Notes: generated by a model from the letters alone, not told the origin. A DNA stretch of 64,000 nt from CAVPDA01 sp963702495 (GCA_963702495.1 CAVPDA010000011.1:7874-71873); one strand, 5' to 3'; shown: positions 27,615 to 37,982, counted from the stretch's first letter. Numbers and translations: made by a program.

Positions 27615-28727
27615 ATGATTGCAGCTATGAGCGCACGGGGGAGAACTCGCCTCCGCAGTTCGTCCGTCCTTTTTGGATTTCTCATGCTCTTGGCCATTCG
27701 TGCCGCCGCGTCCCAGGCATCGCTGGCTTGGGATCCCAGCCCGGATCCTTCCGTAACCGGATACGTGCTGTATTACGGGGAAGCTAGCCGGAATTACACG
27801 ACGACAGTCAACGTCGGCAGCCAGACCAGCTATACCGTTCCCAATCTGTTGGAGGGGCATAACTACTTCTTTGCCGTTGCGGCGCACAATTCGACGGGAA
27901 CCGAGAGCGCCCTGTCCAATGAAGCAAGCGCGTTCATGGCGGTTTCAGGACCGGTCCTGGGTACGGTACTGACGAGTGCCACGCTGCCATCCAGTCGTGC
28001 CGTGCAGGTCGGATCTTCCCTCACCATTTTCGCCACCATGATCAACGCCGGATCGTCGGTTGGCACCGGCTGCTCGATCGGCTTGAACAGCAATGTACCC
28101 GCCACATTCGGCTACCAGACCACGAATCCCTCGACCAACGCCTTGTCTGGAACCCCGAATGCCCCGGTGGACCTCGTGCCTGGCGCCTCCCAAAGCTTCG
28201 TGCTCAGTCTCACGCCTTCCGCGCCCATCGACGCCACGGACGTACAATTCACGTTCAGTTGTGCGAATTCCAGCCCTGCCGGGGTACTGACAGGCATCAA
28301 CACGCTGTTGCTCTCCGCCTCCACCACGCCGACACCCGACGTGATCGCGCTGACTGCGACGACGAGCGCAGACGGCATCGTGACCATCCCCGGCACTTCG
28401 GGAACCGGCACGTTCGCGGTCGCCTCCGCCAACGTGGGCAGCGCCGGGGCAGTAACCGTCACCGCCGACACCGGCGGCACGGCCGTCCCGGTAGCACTGT
28501 CGGTCTGTCAGACGAACCCGAGCAACGGCGGCTGTCTTCAGCCGGCAGCCAGTTCCGTACCCGTAGCCGTCGCCGCAGGCGCAACGCCGACGTTCGCTGT
28601 CTTCATCGGAGGAACCGGTGCTGCCGTGCCGTTCAATCCTGCGAGCAACCGGGTATTTCTGCGGTTCCGCAACAGCGCGAACGGCGTCGTGGTCGGAGCG
28701 ACCAGCGTCGCCGTCAAAACCCAGTGA
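27615..28727 (+). CDS. Secreted fibronectin type III protein
   Basis: 370 residues from the ATG at 27615 (GGGAGA upstream); a second ATG four codons later is possible. The signal peptide is RSSSVLFGFLMLLAIRAAA-SQ. An FN3 domain follows (SLAWDPSPDPSVTGYVLYYG, SYTVPNLLEGHNYFFAVAAH), then about 230 residues of Ser/Thr/Val-rich beta repeats with paired Cys (GTGCSIGLNSN, FTFSCANSSPAG). It ends VFLRFRNSANGVVVGATSVA. It is probably a matrix or surface protein exported with the polysaccharide. The FN3 domain is closely related to that of the gene at 38.6 kb. No PEP-CTERM tail is present. Confidence 0.8.
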   Translation: MIAAMSARGRTRLRSSSVLFGFLMLLAIRAAASQASLAWDPSPDPSVTGYVLYYGEASRNYTTTVNVGSQTSYTVPNLLEGHNYFFAVAAHNSTGTESALSNEASAFMAVSGPVLGTVLTSATLPSSRAVQVGSSLTIFATMINAGSSVGTGCSIGLNSNVPATFGYQTTNPSTNALSGTPNAPVDLVPGASQSFVLSLTPSAPIDATDVQFTFSCANSSPAGVLTGINTLLLSASTTPTPDVIALTATTSADGIVTIPGTSGTGTFAVASANVGSAGAVTVTADTGGTAVPVALSVCQTNPSNGGCLQPAASSVPVAVAAGATPTFAVFIGGTGAAVPFNPASNRVFLRFRNSANGVVVGATSVAVKTQ

Positions 28728-28762
28728 TTGGGTCGTATCTAAGAGCAGCGATGCAGTCTGTT

Positions 28763-28790
28763 CAACCCGCCACGACAACCTGGCGGGTTG
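28763..28790 (+). terminator. Hairpin after the first FN3 gene
   Basis: A perfect 10-bp stem, CAACCCGCCA and TGGCGGGTTG, around an 8-nt loop, 35 nt after the stop. The downstream tract is only weakly T-rich, so it may be a terminator or an mRNA-stabilising hairpin between this gene and the small ORF that follows. Confidence 0.6.
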
Positions 28791-28823
28791 TTCAGTTCAT
28801 TGAGAAGGTTGGGGGGATTTGCA

Positions 28824-28970
28824 ATGGACACTATGACAATTATCGTGGGTCTCGTCACATTCAATGTCGGCTTCTTGGTCGGCGCATTCTGGGTTTCATC
28901 CAAGAGGGCCGATGCTCAGGAGGTCTCGCGACAGGACGCTGCTGACTGGATGCGGGCCCGTCCGTACTGA
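28824..28970 (+). CDS. Small single-helix membrane protein
   Basis: 48 residues from the ATG at 28824 with a G-rich sequence upstream. MDTMTIIVGLVTFNVGFLVG starts a single hydrophobic helix that ends AFWVSSKR; the remaining 20 residues are charged (ADAQEVSRQDAADWMRARPY). No catalytic features. Position directly behind the FN3 gene suggests co-expression if the intervening hairpin is leaky. Similar short helix-plus-charged-tail proteins are widespread and uncharacterised. Confidence 0.55.
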   Translation: MDTMTIIVGLVTFNVGFLVGAFWVSSKRADAQEVSRQDAADWMRARPY

Positions 28971-29079
28971 AGGAAATCGGTTCTCCGTTTCGGTGACCGC
29001 ACTCATTTGAACCAATGGGGGGGAACGTACGGGAATCTACAATGCCGTTACCTACCGTTTCTCTCCCGTTGCCGGCGCC

Positions 29080-30185
29080 TCACAGGGCTCCTGCAATACC
29101 AGCAATGTCCTCGCCTATCGCCAGCGATGCGGTCAGGCCCGGAGACTCGATCCCGAATAGATTGATCAGGCCGGGGACGCCATGCTGCTCGGCCCCCTGA
29201 AAAACAAAATCCGCGTCACCTCCGCCAGGGCCGCAGATCTTTGGCCGGATTCCCGCATATGCCGGATTGAGCGCTGCATCTCCTAATCCTGGCCAGTAAC
29301 GCCGGATCGCGGCATAGAACTTCTCAGCGCGACTTGGCGAAACGTCGTAATTCTCTTCCTCGATCCATTCAACGTCCGGCCCAAACCGGGCCTGTCCTGC
29401 GAGGTCCAAGGTCAGATGAACGCCTAGGCCACCGGGCTCGGGAAGGGGGTAGACGAGCCGCGAAAACGGCGACCGTCCCGACAGCGAAAAATAGTTTCCC
29501 TTGGCCAGATATAGTGGCGGAATCGCTTGTACAGCAGCCCCATCGATTCCGAGCGCCACCCGTCGCGCACCGAGGCCGGCGCAGTTGATGACCGTCCGCG
29601 CACTTAATTCCGTCGGCTGCTCGCCTCCGACCGCAAGCACGATCCCGCCGCTTTCGGCCCGTCCGCCGACCACGGGAGCACGGTACGCGATCGTTGCACC
29701 TGAACGCTCAGCATCGCCAAGCAGCGAGAGCATGAGCGCATGCGAGTCCAAGATACCCGTCGATGGTGAGTGGAGCGCCGCCTTGCAGCGCAACTGCGGT
29801 TCCATCTTGACGGCTTGGCCTGCGTCGAGCATCTCGAGATCCTCGACACCGTTCGCCTTGCCCTTTTCATGGAGTGCGGTCAGCGCACCAGACTGCGCAC
29901 CTTCGCTGGCAACGATCAGCTTGCCGCAGTTCTGGTGGGGAATGCCATGTCTCGCGCAATAGGAATAGAGGAGCTGCCTCCCCCTCACGCACAGCCTTGC
30001 CTTGAGCGAATTCTGCGGATAGTAGATACCGGAATGGATCACCTCGCTGTTGCGCGAGCTGATCCCGTGCCGAAATCGCGCTCGGCTTCCACCACCAGGA
30101 CTTCCCGCCCGCCTGCGGATATCGCCCGCGCGACCGCAAGCCCTACTACTCCTGCACCGATGACAACGCAGTCAACGTCATACAC
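29080..30185 (-). CDS. FAD-dependent oxidoreductase, LhgO-like (frame break)
   Basis: About 368 residues from a GTG at 30185 with GGGAG upstream. The dinucleotide-binding motif CVVIGAGVVGLAVARAI opens the DAO fold, and after the break the frame continues with SSRNSEVIHSGIYYPQ, typical of L-2-hydroxyglutarate oxidase-like enzymes. CAGLGARRVALGI and the late LINLFGIESPGLTASLAIGE are also family-like. The frame is lost by -1 at about 30064, in an ACGGG run where one more G restores GTGISSRNSEVIH. Oxidation of a 2-hydroxy acid is the likely chemistry; the link to exopolysaccharide is unclear. Confidence 0.83.
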
Positions 30186-30407
30186 CTCGGCTAACTCCCA
30201 ATTCTTGGCTACGCAAGAGGCTGCCGCACTGCAAATCGCGGGCGCTTCCAGATATGTATTGACCTCAGAGCCTTCCAAGATCGATCTGGTCCGCTACGTA
30301 CGAGCACTCGATCGTCATGCGTCTGGCAATCGAGAATGGAGAATCCTGCAGATACGCCGTACATCGGCGACAGAGTGACATCGCGTGCTGCAATGGATTC
30401 GGGTTCC

Positions 30408-31304
30408 TCAGCAGCTCGCGGGAACCTCATGTGCTGCGGACATCAGGGCATCATCGTCCTGTGCAGCTTCGAGGAAAATCCTGTCCGCCCGGCCCCACCG
30501 GAAATCGCTCAATAGCAGCCGCAACCTGGCCTCCGTTCGACCCAGATTGACATAGTGCCGGAAGCGGGTCTTGAAATTCAATCCGGGAACTCGGGGTTGG
30601 TGCGGGTCAATTTCCCAAGGGTGAAAGTAGAACATTGCCGGCAGGCTGTCCACCCGGTTGAGCCGTTGCAGCGCCCAGCGCGAAACCGAATACGGCAAGA
30701 GTCTGAAATATCCACCACCTCCCGCCGGCCAGTTGCGATTGAACATCCGCACTGTGGCGATCGGCACCTCCAGCAGGCCGCTCGACGGACGAAACGCGGA
30801 ACGGGGCGCCGACGGCATGCCGTAATGATCGTGCTGGATGGGGTATATGCTCGAACTGTAGCGGTACCCGGCCTGCTCGATGCATTCGAGCGCCCAGGGG
30901 TTCCCCTCGCCGATCGAGAAGCTGGGCGCCCTATATCCCTTGACCTCGACACCAGAAGTATCCTCCAGCAGGACCTTCGCCAGCCGGATATCGGAGAGAA
31001 AACCCTCCGGCGATTGTTCGCTGGCACGCTGGTGACCATAGCCGTGGCTCGCCAGTTCATGGCCGTTTTGAACGATGCGGTGAACCAGTTGGGGGTAGCG
31101 CTCCCCGATCCAGCCCAGGGTGAAGAAGGTTGCCTTGGCGTCGAAGGTATCGAGCAGTTCGAGGATCCGGTCCACATTCTGCTCGACCCGGCACTGCCGC
31201 ACCTCCCACTCGCTCCGAGCGATGTAGGGAGCAAGCGCTGCCACCTGGAAGTAGTCTTCCACGTCGATCGAAAGTGCATTCACCACCGATTTGCGGTTTT
31301 CCAC
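30408..31304 (-). CDS. XrtA-locus polysaccharide deacetylase (TIGR03006 type)
   Basis: 298 residues. NALSIDVEDYFQVAAL at the N-terminus is the NodB motif 1 variant characteristic of the PEP-CTERM-locus subfamily. FFTLGWIGERYPQLVHRI and ELASHGYGHQ give the metal-binding His pair, YRAPSFSIGEGNPWALE is motif 3, and MFYFHPWEIDPHQPR the late His. It likely removes acetyl groups from the nascent or exported polysaccharide. It is transcribed with the ATPase and the export genes to its right, as is usual for this locus type. Confidence 0.93.
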   Translation of the reverse strand: MENRKSVVNALSIDVEDYFQVAALAPYIARSEWEVRQCRVEQNVDRILELLDTFDAKATFFTLGWIGERYPQLVHRIVQNGHELASHGYGHQRASEQSPEGFLSDIRLAKVLLEDTSGVEVKGYRAPSFSIGEGNPWALECIEQAGYRYSSSIYPIQHDHYGMPSAPRSAFRPSSGLLEVPIATVRMFNRNWPAGGGGYFRLLPYSVSRWALQRLNRVDSLPAMFYFHPWEIDPHQPRVPGLNFKTRFRHYVNLGRTEARLRLLLSDFRWGRADRIFLEAAQDDDALMSAAHEVPASC

Positions 31305-31362
31305 GCCAGCTCCAGTATCACACCTTCATGGTCCCGGGATGGGCCCGGCAAGACCCTCGAAC

Positions 31363-32432
31363 CTACTCGGACTTGCGGCGCGCAGTATCCACGAGCTGCT
31401 GCAGCAGCGCCAGCATGGCATTGACGGATTTTTCCATGCGCATCAGGCGATCCTCAAGCTGGTTGACCCTGACGCCGGCGATGAGTTGCGTAGCGTGGGC
31501 CGCAGTCTCGGTATCCAGCTGCAGATTCGAGCATGTTTGGGACATCAAGTCCGAGATCGACTCCGTTCGGGCCGTCTCTCTTCGGTCTCTGCCGCACCGG
31601 GAGCCAGGCGGGAGGAGCCATGGGTCTCCTGGTTGATCTCGATTGCCACCTCGCGCACGTCTTCCGCCGAGAATTTGTGCTTGCCAGACAGGAACCCCGA
31701 CAGCAGCACCCTATCGCACAACGAGTTTATTCGTCGCGGAATTCCTCCGCTGAAAGCGTAGATTTCGTCAAAAACCTCCGGCTCGAACTGGGGATTGTCT
31801 TTCCAACCCACCAATCGCAGACGGTGCTCCACGTAGGCGCGCGTATCCGGTGGATCCATCGGGCCCACATGGCAGGACGCGATGACGCGCTGCCGCAATT
31901 GCTGCATCTCCGGGCTTTGCATCATGAGTCGGAACTCCGGCTGCCCCACCAGGAAGCTTTGAAGCAGCGCATGATCTTCGATCTGGAAGTTCGACAGCAT
32001 GCGCAACTCTTCCACCGCGTCCCGTGCCAGGTTCTGCGCTTCGTCAACAATGATCAGCGCCCGCTTGCCCTGCTCGGTCAGCGTGAGGAGGAAAGCCTCG
32101 AGTGCGAGGAGGAGATCCGATTTCTGGAGATGCTGGGTCTGCAGCCCGAATGCGGCGGCCACCATCCGCAGCATGTCGCTGGCTTCGAGCTGGGTGCTGA
32201 CCAGCTGTGCGGCAACAACCTTGCTCGGATCGAGTTGGTCGAGCAGGTTGCGTACCAGCGTAGTCTTTCCCGCCCCGACCTCGCCGGTAATGACGATGAA
32301 CCCTTCGCTTTGATGCAGCCCATATTCCAGATAGGCCATCGCACGCCGGTGCTGCCGGCTGCCGAAGTAGAACGACGGATCCGGATTGAGCTGAAACGGC
32401 TTCCCGCTCAGACCATAGAACGACTCATACAT
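31363..32432 (-). CDS. XrtA-associated ATPase (TIGR03015 type), C-terminal coil in another frame
   Basis: MYESFYGLSGKPFQLNPDPS opens the protein, an AAA ATPase related to the secretion ATPases ExeA/GspA. Walker A GEVGAGKTT is at 50-58, Walker B LIIVDE at 126-131, and RQRVIASCHVGPMDPPDTRA and GGIPRRINSLCDRVLL follow. The frame stops at 31545 after SRSRT, but a second frame (31548 down to 31363) continues with NQLEDRLMRMEKSVNAMLAL, a coiled coil of the kind found at the end of this family. A -1 slip near 31560 explains both. It presumably energises or positions the export machinery. Confidence 0.88.
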
Positions 32433-32550
32433 CAGGTCTATCCCCGGAGGTCAGCGGCGGACATCGCAGGAATTCCACATGGTTCAGGGCGAATGCGGCC
32501 AGTTGTCCGAATTCATCCAGAAGAAATGCGCGAGACTCAACGTCGCAACC

Positions 32551-34102
32551 TCAAAACTGATAATTGATCGAGGCAAACGCCGCCGTTTCCTGAAAGTCGC
32601 TCTGCGAATTGCTGTTGAAATCCCGGTATCTCAGACCGATGCTGCCTGAGGTTCGTGGAGCGAGTTGCGTGGAAAACAATAGCCTCAATGTCCAATCGTC
32701 GCTCTGGAGGTCGTTGTCGCCGCTGCTGCGAAGCAGATCGGCACCCAGGTTGAGCGACGAGAACCCTGTAAGCCGATGGCTCCAGTTGGCATTGAAGCTG
32801 GTTTCGGTAATGTTGTTCGACAAATTGAAGTCGTCCGCACTACCAGATCCCTCTCCTATCGCCTCGCGGTCAGTTCGATAGGCGGCGAACGCGACCGTGT
32901 CGCGGACCCGCAAGAGCGCAACCGCAATACCACGTCTGTGCTCGACCGTAACGCGGTTGGTGGCGAACGATCCGGACTGACCCAGATCGGGCGACGTGCC
33001 GGATTGCGCCAGCAGACGACGAGCTTCCTGCTCGCGCTGCACCGGATCGGGAAACTGCGTCGTCAATGCGGTGGAAAACAAATCCTGCGCGATTCCCGCG
33101 CCGGCGCTCATCTGGCTGTCTGCCGTGGTCGTCAGAGTCTTGGTGTCGGTGATGCTCAACGATGCCAAGGGAGTGCGATGCGTCAGACTGTACGCGTAGC
33201 CCGTGCCGAAAAATCTCTTCTCCCGAAAAGTCGAAAGGTTGGTCCGTTCCGTCGGCGCCCAGTCCAGACCGTAGCCGTAGGTGGAACTCGCTTCGTTGTC
33301 CACCGTCGTGAAGTTATTGCTTTCACGACCGACCGAGCCGCGCAGGCGAAACTGGGGATCGATCTGGTAGATCAGGAAACCACGCACCCGGTCCAACTCG
33401 AGGTCGCGACCCTGCTCGTAATAGACACTCTCCTGAAATGCCTCCAGCGACCAGCCCAGGCTTCCGATGGCCGTACTGCCGCGGATGGTTCCAAACCAGG
33501 TCGATGTGCTGTAGTTTTCGTCGGACAGGGTAGACGCCGAAAACCGGATCGGTGCTGGATCTTTGATCGGTAAACGCGTACCGGAGTTCGTAATCCGTCG
33601 TCGCGCCGAACCGGCCACGGATGTAGGGGCTCACCCGATAGGTGGTAACCTCCCTCTGGTTGCTGTTTGCCGTGCCATTCTGGGATGCCTGGGGGCCGAA
33701 AGTCGAGATCGGCTGCTGGTCGATCGTGGCTTGCGCGTCGATGAACAACCATTGGTCGATCGCCTCCAGCGTGCCCACGGCGAACAGATTGTTCTGCGTG
33801 TAGTTCAGATCGGATTCCTGCGCATACCAGAATCCCCGCAACGCGTAATCCAGATCCAGCCTCAAGCGCCCACCGTCGTGACCGATCTGAATTCGGGGAG
33901 CGACCTCGGTGATCACGTCGCTTTGAGCCTGTTCCTGCGGAGCGAGCGAGACGTTATCGGTAAAGGTCAGATTGGCCGAAATCGACGGAACGATCCGCCA
34001 TTGCGCCCATGCGCTCGACATGGCACCCAGACCAACTGCCGCTGCAAGTGCGCAGCGCAGGGAGCACGGCCAGAGCCTAGCCGCCATAGCCGTAATACGC
34101 AT
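32551..34102 (-). CDS. XrtA-locus outer-membrane beta-barrel (TIGR03016 type, frame break)
   Basis: About 517 residues. The signal peptide ends GLGAMSSAWAQ and the mature chain begins WRIVPSISANLTFTDN. Alternating beta strands run throughout (LRLDLDYALRGFWYAQESD, FQESVYYEQGRDLELDRVRG, GLRYRDFNSNSQSDFQETAA) and the chain ends in SINYQF, with the terminal Phe of outer-membrane barrels. A +1 shift at about 33550 splits the gene. The start is either the ATG at 34102 or one at 34126, both overlapping the end of the kinase gene. The barrel is a candidate outer-membrane component of polysaccharide export. Confidence 0.83.
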
Positions 34103-35041
34103 GTCCCGCATGGCCGGAATAGCCATAGTAATTACCGGCGCCTCTTAACCGACTCTTGTTGAGCATCAGCAGCTTGACAGGACAGGATTCGATCGTTGCA
34201 AGCGCCTGCTTCAGTGCCGCATGCGTGGTCTGCTCGGCCTCCACCACCACCACGATCTGTCCCATGTGGCTCGCAATGGCACGGGCTTCGTTGCTCAGGA
34301 GCAAGGGTGGGGAATCGAAGATAAGGATTCGATCCGAATAGCGGTCCGCCATTTCCTGCAGCAGTCGGGCCATCGCGTCGCTGGCGAGCAGTTCGGTCGC
34401 ACGCGGATGCGTTCTTCCGCTCGGGAGCAGCGAAAGCTTGTTCGACGTTGGTCTTGAGCAGCACGTCGCTGAGACTGATCTTCCGGTCGATCAGGATGTC
34501 CAGCAGACCGCGTTCCGGCGAAAGGCCCAGCAGCGTAGGAATCGACGGCTTCGCCACATCCGCATCCACGAGCAGGACCCTGTTGTCGTAGTTCCATCGC
34601 GATGCTGATTGCGAGGTTCACGGAACAAGTACTCTTGCCCTCGCCTGGAAACGCGCTCGTGATCATGATCAGGTTGCCGTTCCTGATCGGGGCGGCGGTC
34701 TTTCCCATCGCGTTCCGGATCAAAGGCCGTTTGATGACTCGAAATTCCTCGGCCACCTGAGAACGCGGGTCTTCGGGCGTCACGAATCCTGAGGCGGCCA
34801 ATCGGGCAAGATCGATGGATACGGATTTCGATACTGCCGTCGGCAATTGTTCCTGGTCCGTTGCAGCCCGCGGCCGTGCATCCGCCGCAACCCTGGAATC
34901 CTCCGGCAGCGCTTCGGCGGGCTCGATGCCGGCCGACGGGAAACCCGAAGCGACATCCTGGGCGAGCTTGGGACTGCGTACCGTTATTCCGGCCTTGCGC
35001 AGTTCTTCCAGCCTCTTGGCGGCTCTTTCGATGACGCTCAC
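34077..35041 (-). CDS. XrtA-locus tyrosine autokinase (TIGR03018, CpsD/CapB type, two frame breaks)
   Basis: About 320 residues from MSVIERAAKRLEELRKAG. Walker A is ITSAFPGEGKST, the A' motif VLLVDADVAKPSIP appears after a +1 break at about 34587, and LSLLPSGRTHPRATELLASD after another near 34443. ILIFDSPPLLLSNEARA is Walker B. The C-terminus is rich in Tyr and Gly (YYGYSGHAGHAYYGYGG), the autophosphorylation cluster of BY-kinases. It works with the membrane chain-length protein encoded just upstream to set polymer length and drive export. All motifs are present in order, so I treat the breaks as sequence errors. Confidence 0.87.
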
Positions 35042-35053
35042 GACCGTATTGCC

Positions 35054-36592
35054 TCAGGCTGCCACACGCAGGGACAATGCAAAAAGCATCGCGGTTGCTG
35101 CGGCAAAGGCGATGATCAGGGTGCCCAGCGCAGAGACGAAGCCAATCAGTGCAAGGCGCGATTTCTTTCTGCTCTCTGCGGTCTGCTGGAACGACACCGA
35201 GCCGAGCACAGGCAATCCGGTAACGTCCTTCAGCGATGCACGATCGACAAACGTGGGCCACAGTCTGAATGCAGCGAAGCTCGCAAGCAGTCCGGCTCCA
35301 AGCGAAGCAAGCAGCGTCAATGGCATCAGGACAAGGCGATTCGGCGCCACCGGAGTGGATGGAACGCGCGGCGGATCGATTACCCGGAACTCGGCGCTAC
35401 CTGAAACCGCCCGCAGTTCACCCGAAATGTGGGCTGATTCGCGCCGCGCCACGAGCTGCTCATATTGTTTCTTGTTGGTTTCGTAGTCCCGGTTGAGTTG
35501 CGCCAATTGGGCCTCGATCTCGGGAACCAACCGCGCGGAATCCTTCAGTTGCTGGCTGCGCCGCTCGTACTCGGCCACACGGGCCCGCAGCGACGCCACG
35601 TTCGCCTCCGCTTCCGCCAGGGAAACCCTGAGTCGCTGATAGACCGGATTCGCACTCGAGGTGATTGCCGGCTTCGCAGGCCCGCCCCTGGCGCGCGCTG
35701 CGGCCTCCTTGCGCTTTTGTTCCTCAAGCTCCGCAATGATCCGCCGCGTGCCCGTGACGTCGGGATGCTCCTCTGTGTATCGCTGCAGCAGGTTGTCGAG
35801 GTTGCGCTTGAGCGTGTCGATGCGGGCGTCGATCTCCGACACCTGCTCCCGTCGCGACCGACAGCGACAGGATCTTCGCCGCTGATCTGCCGCTTCAGCG
35901 CGTCCCGCGAGTTCTCGGCTTCGTGCAACTCGAGACGCGCCTCGTTCAGGCGCGTGCTCACGTCGCTCATTTGCCCGGCATGGTCCATCCCGCCTTCGGA
36001 CAGACCCAGGTGACGCAGCCGAAACTCCTTGAGCCGGTTCTCGGCCTGTTCCAACTTCTTCTCATATTCCTGAATCTGGTCCGCAATAAACTTCTTGGCT
36101 TCGGCAGAATCCTTGGCATCTTGACCCTTGTTCGCTTCAACGAAGATCGATGCAAACCCCTCCACGACGCGCTTGGCCCGCGCAGGATCGGTATCACGGA
36201 AGCTCAGGATATACAGATTGTCGCGGCCCGCGGTCCTGATCTCGAGGCGCCGCATGACGTCGCTGACCAGAGCGTCCTTCTCCTCCCTGGACTTGTCGAT
36301 CGAGCCCGGCCATCTGGATCAGCTTTTCCACATTCGGGCGGCTGATGAGGGTGCGGCTCAACATCGCCAACTGCTGGTCTATGTTCGGCTCCACCGTCAT
36401 ACCTTGCATCAACGGCCGGAGCAACGACTGGGTATCCACCGCGATGCGCGCTGAAGCCTCGAAGCGATCGGGCGTGAGCAACACCACCACCGCGCCGATC
36501 ACGCCGACCAACCACGCGACACCGATCCCGATCCAGCGGCGCTGCCAGACGCCTCGCAGAATGGTGCTCAACTGATGGATCAGATCATCCAT
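35054..36592 (-). CDS. XrtA-locus chain-length determinant (TIGR03007, Wzz type, two frame breaks)
   Basis: About 512 residues from MDDLIHQLSTILRGVWQRRW. The first membrane helix is IGIGVAWLVGVIGAVVVLL. A periplasmic part with RPLMQGMTVEPNIDQQLAML follows. After a +1 break at about 36297 come long coiled coils (AEAKKFIADQIQEYEKKLEQ and beyond), and a -1 break near 35849 leads into more coil. The C-terminal helix pair is LVLMPLTLLASLGAGLLASF and LIGFVSALGTLIIAFAAATA, with the Pro-rich PPRVPSTPVAPN preceding it. It is the membrane partner of the tyrosine kinase that follows. Start codon has no strong ribosome site. Confidence 0.88.
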
Positions 36593-36722
36593 TGTCGAGA
36601 GGACTCTGCGGTTGCCGACAAGGGCAGCGCGGGGCCGAATTGTCGCCGCGGCCAAACACTGCAGGACGGGCGTTCATCCGATCGAGGGCAATACGACGTA
36701 ACTGCTTCGCCGCGGGGACGAG

Positions 36723-37361
36723 TCAGAACCAGCTTTGCGGGATGATCAGGACATCCCCCGGCTTCATCTCGACGTTCGCCGATTCATCGCCGCGCCGGAC
36801 CAAATCCCTCAGCCGCACCGAGTATTGCTTGTTGGCTTCGCTCGTGCGGAGGATCGTTGCAGCATTTCCGTCGGCGAAGTCGGTCAACCCGCCTACGGAA
36901 ATCATCACGTCAAGAAGCGTCATCTGATGCTTGTAGGGCAGGGTTTGCGGTTTGGTGGCTTCGCCCACCACGCGAATCTGTTCACTCGACGAACCCACGA
37001 TAGTCGTCACGATCACCGTCACCACCGGGTCACGGATGTACTTGGCGAGCGCCTGCTCGATGTCGCGCGCCAGGGTCTTCGGATCCTTGCCCATCGCGAC
37101 CAGTTCCGGAACCAGCGGCGTGCTGATCTTGCCATCCGGCCGTACCGGCACCGACATGGAAAGCTCCGGGTTGCGCCAGACGGTAATATTGATCGTGTCG
37201 CCGGGTCCGATCAGGTAGCTGTAGTCCGCCGATGCCGCATTGCGCGGCGCAGGTTCGTATTTGCTGGTCCAACTGCAACCGCCCGCGATTGCAACCGCCG
37301 CCAGCGCAATGATCATCCGCAAGGCACGAAGTGCAAAGCCGCATTCAAATCTGCCGAGCAT
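36723..37361 (-). CDS. XrtA-locus polysaccharide export lipoprotein (TIGR03027, Wza-like)
   Basis: 212 residues. The lipobox LAAVAIAGGC predicts a lipoprotein anchored in the outer membrane. YSYLIGPGDTINITVWRNPE is the Poly_export domain, and IRVVGEATKPQTLPYKHQ and MTLLDVMISVGGLTDFADGN form SLBB-type repeats. It ends PGDVLIIPQSWF. It forms the outer-membrane or periplasmic export channel for the polysaccharide. First gene of a minus-strand run that continues with the chain-length protein, kinase, barrel, ATPase and deacetylase, so its promoter probably drives all of them. Confidence 0.92.
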   Translation of the reverse strand: MLGRFECGFALRALRMIIALAAVAIAGGCSWTSKYEPAPRNAASADYSYLIGPGDTINITVWRNPELSMSVPVRPDGKISTPLVPELVAMGKDPKTLARDIEQALAKYIRDPVVTVIVTTIVGSSSEQIRVVGEATKPQTLPYKHQMTLLDVMISVGGLTDFADGNAATILRTSEANKQYSVRLRDLVRRGDESANVEMKPGDVLIIPQSWF

Positions 37362-37866
37362 GGCATCTCCCCTGGGCTAATCCGAAGCAAATCTCGGTCT
37401 CAAAAATCCATCTAATCATACCCGAACTCCCTGCCACGGTCAGGAACAACTTCACGGCACTTGCCCTGATGGCGGCACTTTCATGCCATGCGTGCGGCAA
37501 GACTGATCGCCGCTCCGAAGTCGCCGACGCGTCACTTTCTTGTCAAACCAATCGAGCCGGGACATACGTCTTGCGCGACCACTCCTGCCCGCACACATCT
37601 GACTCGCGACGTCACTCTGTGACAGATTTCGTCATATTCATGGCGGCCGAGACCCACCAATCTAACCGAATTCATCCCCACGGCGTCCAGCCGAATTGGA
37701 AGCAGCGAATGCGACACCGAATTCGAATCCGATGGGAACCAGCCCGATCGTGGCCCCCCTGCCGTAACTGATTAATCCTTGCCGGTCCCTTGAGCCATCC
37801 GGGAAACGCAGGTTATCGGTTCACGGAACAGATCTGTGACGTCTTGCATTGACTTCGCGATATTTT
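37362..37866. other. Upstream region of the export operon
   Basis: About 500 bp. It should contain the minus-strand promoter of the export operon, but a search by eye for a minus-strand GG-N10-GC pair found none and no clear -35/-10 stood out. Open frames here look non-coding. Confidence 0.45.
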
Positions 37867-37882
37867 GGAACGGTCCTTGCAT
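37867..37882 (+). promoter_or_regulatory. Sigma-54 promoter upstream of the riboswitch
   Basis: TGGAACGGTCCTTGCA differs from the RpoN consensus TGGCACG-N4-TTGCA at a single fixed position. GG is at 37868-37869 and GC at 37880-37881, 10 nt apart. Predicted transcription start is about 37893, at the first bases of the c-di-GMP aptamer. Confidence 0.8.
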
Positions 37883-37885
37883 CAG

Positions 37886-37982
37886 CGGTCACGGAGTCTG
37901 AAAAGGGCAAACCCGACGCGAGTCGGGGGCGCAAAGTCACCGGTCTGTAGGCACATTCTACACGATAGCGGGATTGCCAGAT
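37886..37982 (+). promoter_or_regulatory. Cyclic di-GMP-I riboswitch (GEMM-I)
   Basis: The plus strand shows the full GEMM-I signature in order: AAAAGGGCAAACC, a stem CCGAC/GTCGG closed by a GCGA tetraloop (GNRA), GGGGCGCAAAG, then TCACCGGTCTG, and a second helix ending in GATAGCGGGATTGCC, which matches the conserved tetraloop-receptor and P3 strand (Vc2: GGTAGCGGGGTTACC). These are the nucleotides that bind c-di-GMP and join the two helices. The nearest plus-strand gene is the FN3/PKD secreted protein starting 610 nt downstream, so the riboswitch may act in a very long leader or control a short transcript. Confidence 0.92.
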
